In this document: in pieces, positions 54,971-62,711 of the stretch
Layout: every line of letters starts with the position of its first letter
Position numbering within the stretch: position 1 is the first letter of the stretch
Source of the DNA: Gimibacter soli
GTDB taxonomy: Bacteria; Pseudomonadota; Alphaproteobacteria; Sphingomonadales; Kordiimonadaceae
Assembly: GCF_028463845.1 (NCBI RefSeq)
Contig: NZ_CP116805.1
Coordinates: forward strand, 2,418,001 to 2,482,000
Direction: 5' to 3'
Length of the DNA stretch: 64,000 nt
The notes under the pieces: model-generated
What the model saw: the letters and a program-made list of their open reading frames with translations, nothing else
What the model was told of the DNA's origin: nothing
Database searches by the model: none
Made by a program: the position numbers and the translations under genes

Positions 54971-56413
54971 ATGCAAGCGCTGCCAAAACAATTTCTGATC
55001 TCCGCACAGGATCTGCCCGTGCCCGAAGGCTGGGCAAGCACTGCCTTTGGTCCCCTTATCGTCAAGAGCGCCCCCGAACTGCCGATCACGCACTTTACGG
55101 AGGCAGGAGGCAGGACGGTCGGGCTGTTGCTGGGCTGGGCCGTTTTTGCGGGTTCTGTGGTCGGGAACGGCTACTTCAGCCTGCCGCACAGCGTCATGCT
55201 CGATGGCTTCCTTGATGCAGCCTGCGGCCGCTTCATCTGCCTGTTCGAGCGGGACGGAGACACGTTCATCATCGGCGATGCCGGCGGCCTTCTGTCGCTC
55301 GTCTATTCGCCGGAACACAAGGTTGCCTGCTCAACCAGCACCGCGCTGCAACGGGCGTTCCCCCTTGAAGCGGAGCCGGAAATCACGGCGCAGTTCGATC
55401 TTCGCAGCCGCCACGGCTGGATACCCTTCGGGCTCACGGCTTGGAAATCCCTCTATCGGCTGTTACCCGATCATGCTGTTCGTATCTCCAGCTGGCAGGC
55501 TGAGAGGGTCCGGGACTATCCTGCCCCATCGGAAAACAGATCGGATGCTGGCGCCGCCATTGCGAAAATCGCCGAACTCGTCGCGGACAATGTCAATGGC
55601 TTCCTCGCCATGGGGGGCTCTGCCGCCCACATCACGGCTGGCAGGGACTCGCGCATGTCCTTGGCGTGCGCGCGACCATATGCGGGGCGGCTGACCCTTG
55701 AAACAATCCGCGCACCGGGCGATGGAGCGATGATTGATGTGCTCGTCGGCCAGCGCCTCGCCAAGATTGCCGGAATCAAGCATCGGGCGATTGACCTTGA
55801 AGACGCCTCAGAGGAAGAGAAGGCGGCCTGGCTAGAACGGACCGGCTATTCTGTGAATGATAGTGTCGTTGGGCTCGTGCGTACCGTTGAAAAGCATGAT
55901 CAGGGCCATCCCGTACTCACCGGCACCGGCGGCGAGGTCGGAAGGGCCTTCTACTGGCAGGACGGTGACATGGCTGAACACACAATCGCTCCTGAAGCGC
56001 TCGTCACGCGCCTCGGTTTCACCGCGACGCCCGTGCTCGTGCAGGCTGCAACGCAGTGGCTGAACACAACCCCCCATCAAACCCTCACCCAATTGCTCGA
56101 CATCGCTTATATCGAGCAACGTCTTGGCTGCTGGGCAGGACCTTCGGTGTATGGCCACCGGATTCCGGTCCCGACATTCAGCCCTTTCAACACGCGCGAT
56201 ATCTATCGGCTCATGCTATCGTTGCCTGCCGATTACCGTTATGCACAGCGCCTGTGTGATGACCTTGTCCGGCACGCCTGGCCGGCGCTGGCTGGTCTTC
56301 AGTATAATCGTGCGCCGGGCCTCCTGAAACTTCGGTTCCTGAAGTCAGAATTGAAGCGGCTGCTGCCCGCTTCGCTGAAAAGCAGACTGAAGCGAATCCT
56401 GTCGCCTCGCTGA
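54971..56413 (+). CDS. Asparagine-synthase-like protein lacking the glutaminase nucleophile
   Basis: A 480-residue protein. Its N-terminal half resembles the glutaminase-like domain (FICLFERDGDTFIIGDAGGLLSLVYSPE) but starts MQALPK, so the catalytic N-terminal Cys2 is missing. The C-terminal half is an Asn_synthase PP-loop domain with GGSAAHITAGRDSRMSLACA, a variant of SGGxDS, and LTGTGGEVGRAFYW downstream. Such enzymes may amidate or ligate amino compounds onto sugars in EPS and O-antigen loci; the substrate is unknown. ATG 54971 with AAAGGAGG upstream is the clear start. It is the last gene of the plus-strand operon. An AT-rich gap of about 100 bp follows. Confidence 0.8.
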   Translation: MQALPKQFLISAQDLPVPEGWASTAFGPLIVKSAPELPITHFTEAGGRTVGLLLGWAVFAGSVVGNGYFSLPHSVMLDGFLDAACGRFICLFERDGDTFIIGDAGGLLSLVYSPEHKVACSTSTALQRAFPLEAEPEITAQFDLRSRHGWIPFGLTAWKSLYRLLPDHAVRISSWQAERVRDYPAPSENRSDAGAAIAKIAELVADNVNGFLAMGGSAAHITAGRDSRMSLACARPYAGRLTLETIRAPGDGAMIDVLVGQRLAKIAGIKHRAIDLEDASEEEKAAWLERTGYSVNDSVVGLVRTVEKHDQGHPVLTGTGGEVGRAFYWQDGDMAEHTIAPEALVTRLGFTATPVLVQAATQWLNTTPHQTLTQLLDIAYIEQRLGCWAGPSVYGHRIPVPTFSPFNTRDIYRLMLSLPADYRYAQRLCDDLVRHAWPALAGLQYNRAPGLLKLRFLKSELKRLLPASLKSRLKRILSPR

Positions 56414-56511
56414 TAAATTTCAGGCCTCTTTTTGCTGGAAACAGGCGTTCAATTGTTAGTGTTCCGAATCACCTGCGGACAAACAATCTTCGATTCAGAG
56501 GAATGGAAATC

Positions 56512-59500
56512 ATGAAAAATGGCTCATTTCCAATAAAAGTCAGGCCTTCTGTCCTTTCATTTTGCCATTCTCAACTTCCTGAAACTACTTACAGTTTTAT
56601 AAAAGTTTACAGTCTGTTTACCGTGCCAGGCCGCGCTCTGTATGGGAGAAAGGACAAATTCTTCCGATTCGTTAGCTCAATCTTTATTATTCTGATGTTC
56701 AATCTGGCCAACGAAGCCGCTCATGGCAGTGATCGGCTTATGCAATCCACGCACATGGAGCAGGCAGACATGGCAACTACCACGATCAAAGTAACGAACG
56801 CTTCGGAACTGATGTCGGCGTTGAAGTCGGCAAAGGGGGGCGAAACGATTGTTCTCGCAGACGGTCATTATGGTGAGCTTTCGCTCAACCGTATGGATTT
56901 CGGCTCGAACGTCACTATCGTATCGCAAAATCCGGAAGGGGCGGTCTTCAGCAAGATGACCATCCTCAGCACCAACAACCTGACGATCGATGGTGTATTC
57001 CTTGACTACGTGCCCGATCAGTCGACCGTTTCCTTCTCGACCGCGCTGAAAATTGACCAAAGCAATCACATCAAATTTGTGAATTCGCTTCTTGAAGGCG
57101 GCCCGGCTGTGAACGGAGTCGATCCTTCGGCTGACAAGCTGGACAGCACCGGTAACGTTCTCGGTCTTCCTGCTGCACAGGCCGTGCGCATCACCGGCTC
57201 GACCGACGTTCTGTTTGAAAATAACGTAGTCACCGCGTTCCACAAGGGCATCCTCCTCGGCGATTCAAACGGTATCACGATCAACCAGAACGAGGTTTAC
57301 AACCTGCGTACCACGCCGCTCAACGGTGGCGATCTGGACAATGTGGTGGTCACCAACAACTATTTCCATGACTCCAATCCGTGGAGCCTCGGTGGCGCCG
57401 GCGACCATGCCGACTTCATTCACTTCTGGACCGTGCCGACGAAACAGACAACAGCAAGCGAGAATTTCCTGATCTCGAACAACGTTTTGCAGCAAGGTGC
57501 CGGCCAGTCGCCCATTCCAATCTATTTCGATGACAACCTCAACGGCCTCGGCTTCAAAAATGTCGATATCGTCAACAACGTCATCCAGGTCGAAGACAAC
57601 CAAGGTATCCGCCTTGAGTTCGTGAACGGCGGCAACGTGTCGAACAACACAATGATCCAGCGCAGCGGCGACTATGGCGAGAACCCGAGCCTCATTCTGA
57701 AAGACAACACCCAGAATCTGACGATCGACAACAATATCCTCGGCGCCATCAGTGGCCTCGACAAGGTCGTCACCTCCACGATCAAGGTTGGCGACAACCT
57801 GTTCCTGCAGGGCTGGGACCCGATGGGCGATGACTTCGTCGGCAACTATTTCATGAACGCACTCAACCACACCGCCGATCCGATGACCGATCTTCTCGCC
57901 ATTCCGGGCGGTCTGATCGACACCAAGAACTATGGTTCTGCCCTCACCCAGCCGACCCTCGGCGCGGGCGAGAGCCTGACCGTGGTCAATGCCCAGAGCG
58001 GTGAAAACGTTCTCGAAAAGACCTTCAACGTCAAGGAACTGTCGGCGCTCGGCGAGGTTGACATCTCGAAAGCCAAGATCACCTGGGATTTCGGCGACGG
58101 CACCAAGGCGTCGGGCATGAATGTGACCCACACCTTCGCCGACGGCGGTCGCTACGATGTGACGGCTACCGTCAACACCGGCCTTGAAATCATCACCGTG
58201 CACAAGACCGTGCTGGTGCAGGACCTCGTCCTTCTCGATCTCAATCTCGGCGCGGGTGGTGGTGACTCGACCATCATGAAAGCAACGGCGGTTGAAGAAG
58301 GCAGCACCGATACGAACCTCGCCTGGGTTGGCAAGGCTGCCTACATTCAGTCGGCCGATCATGGCACGGTTGCGCACTTCACCGATGATGGTTCCTACAT
58401 CAAGATTTCCGGCGGTGCCGACCTCAATGGCATGCAGGACCTGATGCTCGAATTCGACATCCAGTTTGAAAAGGAAAGCGGCGACCGCGCCCGTCCAGTC
58501 TGGGGATCGAGCACCTATGGTGTCGAGATCAGCGGCGAAGCATTGACCTTCTTCCTCTATATGCAGGATGGCAGCGTCGCCAAGCTAAAGGGCACCCTGC
58601 CCGATGTCCAGAATGGCGACTGGCATACGCTGAAGTTCGTTTATGACGGCGACGCCCACACCGTTTCGGCCATGATGGACGGCGAAGTCGTTGCCAGCAT
58701 GGAAGGTGTGACGGGTGCAGTTCGCTCCAACAACACAACCAGCATCTATGTGGGGGGCGATCCGTGGGGCGCCGGCTTCACCGGCAATATGTCGAACCTG
58801 ACGATCCTCAATGGCACTGAGCGCGTGGAAACCGGCACGGTTATCACCGATCCGGTCGAGGAAGTCCCGACACTGCCGGAGGCAATCCTGCCCGACTATA
58901 TTCTGGACAGCATGCTGGCCAGCATCGACTCGCCGTTCAAGACTGGTGACACCGCTGACGACTATTTCAACTTCAACGGTTCGGGCTATGCGAAGCTCGG
59001 CAAGCCGGATGTCTTCTTCAACCCCGATGAGCTGACGGTCAGCTTCGACCTGCGTTCGCACGGCGAAAGCACCTCCACCGCCCGCGTGCTGTGGAACCAT
59101 GCCCGCTACGGCGTCGAACTGACAGGAGATGACCTGAACTTTCGTCTCTATACCGATACCGGCGGATCATACAATGTTGTCGTGAAAGACACCGGCATCA
59201 CTGATGGTAACTGGCACAATGCAAGCTTCACCTTCGATGCCGCAGCCGGCACCCTGAATGTCTATGTCGACGGCGATCTTGTTGGCAGCAAATCAGGTAT
59301 CACCGGCAACATCGCAGCACCCGCTGGCTGGGATGTCACGGTCGGTGGCACACCTTGGGGCCGTAACTTTGACGGCGATATCGCCAACCTGAACGTATAC
59401 AGCCTTGCGGACGACACGCTTGTCGCCAAAGCCGCAGACACCGTAACTGACGTGGCCGATGCCACCGACGTGATCGCCGATATCATCACCGATGTGATTG

Positions 59501-60210
59501 CATCGGACGGTGCTGAAGCTCCGGCTTCCAATGATGCGGTTGGTGACGATGTGATCTCGGCAATCGACGATGCGGCCGCTGGCCTCAATGTCATCCAGGC
59601 CGTGACCAACTACACCGGTGACGCGACCGACAGCGGCGATGCCCTGCACTTCAACGGCAACGGCTATGCGTCGATCGGTCGTCCGGCCGAACTGATGAGC
59701 ATGGACGAACTGACCCTGACGCTCGACGTGAAGCCCGATGCCGACAATTCCGGCACCAGCCGCCTGTTCTGGGCGCATGGTCGCTACGGCGTTGAACTCT
59801 CGGGCGACGACATCACCTTCCGTCTCTTCACTGATGCCGGCGACAGTAAGTCGCTGACCATCAAGAATACGGAAATCCTTGATGGCGACTGGCACCAGGT
59901 AACCATGTCGTTTGACTCGGAAACCGGTACGCTCAAAGGCTTCTTCGACGGCGAACTGGCCGGCAGCCTAACCGGGATCAAAGGCCAGATCAGCAACCCG
60001 AGCGAATGGGACGTCACCATCGGCGGCACGCCATGGGGTCGTAACTTCAAGGGCGAGATCGACAACGTCCGCGTCTGGGGCGAAGCCTTGGAGCCTGCGG
60101 CCCATGACGGCGAATTCGTCCACGATACCGGCGATGGCCTCGCCTACAATCCGGAGGACTTCTGGTCCACCCATATGCAGGACGCAGATCTGATCATGAA
60201 TCTGCGCTAG
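56512..60210 (+). CDS. Large beta-helix / PKD / three LamG domain protein, candidate polysaccharide enzyme
   Basis: A 1232-residue protein. Residues about 40-70 hold a hydrophobic stretch (FFRFVSSIFIILMF) that could be a signal anchor. From about 88 to 450 there are right-handed beta-helix repeats, beginning IKVTNASELMSALKSAKGGETIVLADGHYGELS, like the chondroitinase-B/alginate-lyase (PL6) type. A PKD domain (about 515-570, ITWDFGDGTKASGMNVTHTFADGG) follows. Three LamG-like domains then occupy about 573-772, 793-969 and 1037-1196; the last two end WDVTVGGTPWGRNF / WDVTIGGTPWGRNF. There are no RTX repeats and no PEP-CTERM signal. The start is uncertain: ATG 56512 has GAGGA nine bases upstream, while ATG 56770 would give 1146 residues with no signal. 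It may cleave, epimerise or only bind the locus polymer. Confidence 0.75.
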   Translation: MKNGSFPIKVRPSVLSFCHSQLPETTYSFIKVYSLFTVPGRALYGRKDKFFRFVSSIFIILMFNLANEAAHGSDRLMQSTHMEQADMATTTIKVTNASELMSALKSAKGGETIVLADGHYGELSLNRMDFGSNVTIVSQNPEGAVFSKMTILSTNNLTIDGVFLDYVPDQSTVSFSTALKIDQSNHIKFVNSLLEGGPAVNGVDPSADKLDSTGNVLGLPAAQAVRITGSTDVLFENNVVTAFHKGILLGDSNGITINQNEVYNLRTTPLNGGDLDNVVVTNNYFHDSNPWSLGGAGDHADFIHFWTVPTKQTTASENFLISNNVLQQGAGQSPIPIYFDDNLNGLGFKNVDIVNNVIQVEDNQGIRLEFVNGGNVSNNTMIQRSGDYGENPSLILKDNTQNLTIDNNILGAISGLDKVVTSTIKVGDNLFLQGWDPMGDDFVGNYFMNALNHTADPMTDLLAIPGGLIDTKNYGSALTQPTLGAGESLTVVNAQSGENVLEKTFNVKELSALGEVDISKAKITWDFGDGTKASGMNVTHTFADGGRYDVTATVNTGLEIITVHKTVLVQDLVLLDLNLGAGGGDSTIMKATAVEEGSTDTNLAWVGKAAYIQSADHGTVAHFTDDGSYIKISGGADLNGMQDLMLEFDIQFEKESGDRARPVWGSSTYGVEISGEALTFFLYMQDGSVAKLKGTLPDVQNGDWHTLKFVYDGDAHTVSAMMDGEVVASMEGVTGAVRSNNTTSIYVGGDPWGAGFTGNMSNLTILNGTERVETGTVITDPVEEVPTLPEAILPDYILDSMLASIDSPFKTGDTADDYFNFNGSGYAKLGKPDVFFNPDELTVSFDLRSHGESTSTARVLWNHARYGVELTGDDLNFRLYTDTGGSYNVVVKDTGITDGNWHNASFTFDAAAGTLNVYVDGDLVGSKSGITGNIAAPAGWDVTVGGTPWGRNFDGDIANLNVYSLADDTLVAKAADTVTDVADATDVIADIITDVIASDGAEAPASNDAVGDDVISAIDDAAAGLNVIQAVTNYTGDATDSGDALHFNGNGYASIGRPAELMSMDELTLTLDVKPDADNSGTSRLFWAHGRYGVELSGDDITFRLFTDAGDSKSLTIKNTEILDGDWHQVTMSFDSETGTLKGFFDGELAGSLTGIKGQISNPSEWDVTIGGTPWGRNFKGEIDNVRVWGEALEPAAHDGEFVHDTGDGLAYNPEDFWSTHMQDADLIMNLR
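58230..60110 (+). repeat. Three divergent direct repeats encoding LamG-like modules
   Basis: The repeats share the order: short entry strand, YGVEL/YGVEI core, FRLYTD or FFLYMQ strand, DGNWHN/DGDWHQ, DGDLVGSK/DGELAGSL and a closing VGGTPWGRNF-type strand. The second and third modules are much closer to each other than to the first, which suggests a recent duplication. The linker between modules two and three is Asp/Ala/Ile-rich. Confidence 0.7.
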
Positions 60211-60240
60211 AGCTAGCCTAGCCAAAGTTTTATTGGTCGG

Positions 60241-60270
60241 CCCGGAACCGTCTTGGTTCCGGGTTTTTTT
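60241..60270 (+). terminator. Rho-independent terminator after the beta-helix/LamG gene
   Basis: A 9-bp stem CCCGGAACC/GGTTCCGGG with a GTCTT loop is followed by seven T residues (60264-60270). It lies 30 bp past the stop. Confidence 0.93.
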
Positions 60271-60421
60271 ACGATGCGAACGACTGATTGAAAGCATTCA
60301 CATTAGGGCCCTCCATCCGCGCCACAGGTTGCACCTGCACCAACCTTAAGTGATTGACAGTGGGAAATTCATGCACATTACTGTTTCAGTAAACTTTATT
60401 CTTTTTGTGCAAAGGTGATAA

Positions 60422-61510
60422 ATGAAAACCAATCAAGGTCGGGGCACTATTACCAGCCTTGAGTCTCTCAGGGGAATTTGCGCCATATTGGTCCTGTTAT
60501 TCCATATTCCATGGGAAAGCCAAATTGGTAACCTCGGCATCGTTCGGCATGCCTCATTGGCAGTTGACTTTTTCTTCGTATTGAGTGGCTTCGTGCTGTC
60601 GCTCAATTATGCGGACAAACTAAACACGCCTTCAGCCCTTGTAACATTCATGCGCCGTCGGTTCTGGCGGCTTTACCCGCTCCACCTCACAGTCCTTTTT
60701 CTATTTGCTCTCTATGAGATGGCAACGTTTGTTCTGCAGGAGACAATTCTAGGCGGATATGGCACCCCTGCCTTTAGCGACAGCATGACGATATATGGAC
60801 TTTCTTTATCCCTCAGCATGTTAACGGTCTATGGCTTGGTCGACCACCTCCCATGGAATCAGCCATCATGGTCAATCGCCGCTGAAATGTTTGTCTATGT
60901 TGTTTTCTCTTGCTTTGCGACGCTAATGCCCGGCCGTTGCCGACTAGCTGCTTTCTCCATCGTCGCGATCCTCACCGCTTATTGGGTAATTTCAACGAAT
61001 ATTTCCCCATTCCTCTCCCACACCTACGACTTAGGGTGGGCAAGAGCACTTGGGGGCTTCTTCGCTGGCGTCATTGGCTGGCTGACGTTTGACAAGATAC
61101 GTGACCATATTACCTTGCCCGCAACAGTCTGCACAGCAGTCGGCCTTGTCGGATTTGCGTTCATATGGTTGGTTGCACCAAATAGCCAACTTTCCTTTGC
61201 CGCATGGATTGTGTTTCCTGCAGTGATCGTTGCAATGTCACTGTCTGTCCCCGGGGGCATTTTCACCGCTTCACCATTGGTATATCTCGGCCGAGTATCA
61301 TTCTCGCTTTATATGCTGCACGCACTGATCATTGCGGTCATAAAGAATGTGCTGCAGCTAACCGAGTTGCATTCAACGTTTCCAATGAGTGGCGACGTTT
61401 ACGCACTGACAGTGGTTGCACTTACTACGTTCTCAGCCAACATTGCTTATCGAATGGTAGAGGAACCTTTCAGGAACGGTATTTCTTGGCTACGTGACCG
61501 CACAACGTAG
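60422..61510 (+). CDS. Acyltransferase family 3 (OafA/YrhL-like)
   Basis: A 362-residue inner-membrane protein with about 10 helices. The start carries the family signature ITSLESLRGICAILVLLFHIPWE, with the conserved Arg-Gly and His. FFFVLSGFVLSLNYADKL, FMRRRFWRLYPLHL and the closing SFSLYMLHALIIAVI and YRMVEEPFRNGI follow. It would acylate cell-surface polysaccharide. Codon third positions are visibly poorer in G/C than in the rest of the window, which suggests a different origin. The gene has its own terminator upstream and no operon partner. Confidence 0.88.
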   Translation: MKTNQGRGTITSLESLRGICAILVLLFHIPWESQIGNLGIVRHASLAVDFFFVLSGFVLSLNYADKLNTPSALVTFMRRRFWRLYPLHLTVLFLFALYEMATFVLQETILGGYGTPAFSDSMTIYGLSLSLSMLTVYGLVDHLPWNQPSWSIAAEMFVYVVFSCFATLMPGRCRLAAFSIVAILTAYWVISTNISPFLSHTYDLGWARALGGFFAGVIGWLTFDKIRDHITLPATVCTAVGLVGFAFIWLVAPNSQLSFAAWIVFPAVIVAMSLSVPGGIFTASPLVYLGRVSFSLYMLHALIIAVIKNVLQLTELHSTFPMSGDVYALTVVALTTFSANIAYRMVEEPFRNGISWLRDRTT

Positions 61511-61598
61511 ATTTCTTGGCCCGTCCACTATAATATGTAGCTGCTATATAATTAAGCGTTCAGCGGAAAATGCCTTTGCTAGTGCGCCCATCGACAAT

Positions 61599-62699
61599 TC
61601 ACTTCAAAGGCGAACGGTCCCTCAGGATTTCCGTCGCTTTCTGAATAGCAAGGTCAGCCACGATGCGGTTGCCCTCTGGCGTCCAGTGGCGGTGGCCTTC
61701 TTCAAAATAAAGCTTCTTGTCAGGCGCCGCTGCTGCCTTGAAGGCTTCCACCGGGTTGACATAGGGATAGCGCGAGAAGGGCTCGTTGCCGAGATCATTA
61801 CCGCTTGGCCGGTAATCCAGCCGGCTGAGGCGCACCGGCACGTCCAGCACCATGAAGGCAGCACCGGCAGCTTCCGCCTCGCTCGCGAGGGCATCCACCA
61901 ACTGGCGGCTGAGCCTGATACCAGCATCCGAGATCTCGCCTGCCACGGTATCGGCACCCGCCGGTGGTGTGTCATTCGCGTCATCTGCGACCGCCGTGCC
62001 GCCACGCATGCTCGCGAGAATATTCTTGATCACTGCGGCAGCACGCTCGCGGATCGCACTATAGAAATGGCTGTTGCTGATGGCCCATTCGTATAGCGGA
62101 ATTTTCATCAGCTTGTCGGTCAGTTCCACACCGGGCAGATAGGTGCGAGCGGCCGGCTGCAGCGCGCCATCCACCATCTTGAAAAGGCCGGAGCGCACAT
62201 TATCGTCCACGTCCGTCGTGTGCCATTCCATCAGCACAAGGTCCGGCTTGTATTTCAGGCCGCGTTCCCTGAGTGCGATCAGCTCCTCCGCCGTGCCGAA
62301 GCCCGAAACGGCAAGGTTGATCACTTCCACCTTCAGCCCTTCGGCCTTCAGTCCCTCTTCCAGAAGCCATGCAAAGCTGTCTTGCAAGTCAACCTCATAG
62401 CCCATCATGAAGCTGTCACCGAGGATGACGATCCGGTAAGTGCCGGGCGCCTTCTCAACCGGGATCTCGCGGTCGGCCCGCATGCCTTCGCCGTTGATAC
62501 GCACTTCCACATCCACCTCGGGCGTCCACTGCCGGTAAACGGCGTTCGGGATATTGGCGCGAATGCCGTCAGGCGCGCCCGTCACATAACGCGGCATCAT
62601 CGGCTGGGGGTCAAACGCCCGCAGGAAGAATTCTCCGAACACAAGGGCATAAAGCCCGATCAGTGCCCATTTGACGGTGGTTTTGAAAAATTTCTTCAC
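61599..62699 (-). CDS. SGNH/GDSL-type hydrolase (AlgJ/AlgX-like)
   Basis: A 366-residue protein anchored by an N-terminal helix (about residues 8-26, TVKWALIGLYALVFGEFFLRA). The SGNH nucleophile motif is RIVILGDSFMMGYEVDLQDSFAWLLE (about residue 92). The conserved Asn appears in INLAVSGFGTAEE. The final Asp/His block is HRHWTPEGNRIVADLAI near residue 335. It lies 12 bp from an MBOAT gene on the same strand. In alginate and similar systems such pairs carry out O-acetylation of the exported polymer. It could also be a deacetylase. An insert of about 40 residues before the C-terminal block is unremarkable low-complexity. Confidence 0.82.
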   Translation of the reverse strand: MKKFFKTTVKWALIGLYALVFGEFFLRAFDPQPMMPRYVTGAPDGIRANIPNAVYRQWTPEVDVEVRINGEGMRADREIPVEKAPGTYRIVILGDSFMMGYEVDLQDSFAWLLEEGLKAEGLKVEVINLAVSGFGTAEELIALRERGLKYKPDLVLMEWHTTDVDDNVRSGLFKMVDGALQPAARTYLPGVELTDKLMKIPLYEWAISNSHFYSAIRERAAAVIKNILASMRGGTAVADDANDTPPAGADTVAGEISDAGIRLSRQLVDALASEAEAAGAAFMVLDVPVRLSRLDYRPSGNDLGNEPFSRYPYVNPVEAFKAAAAPDKKLYFEEGHRHWTPEGNRIVADLAIQKATEILRDRSPLK

Positions 62700-62711
62700 A
62701 GCCCCGCCCCC

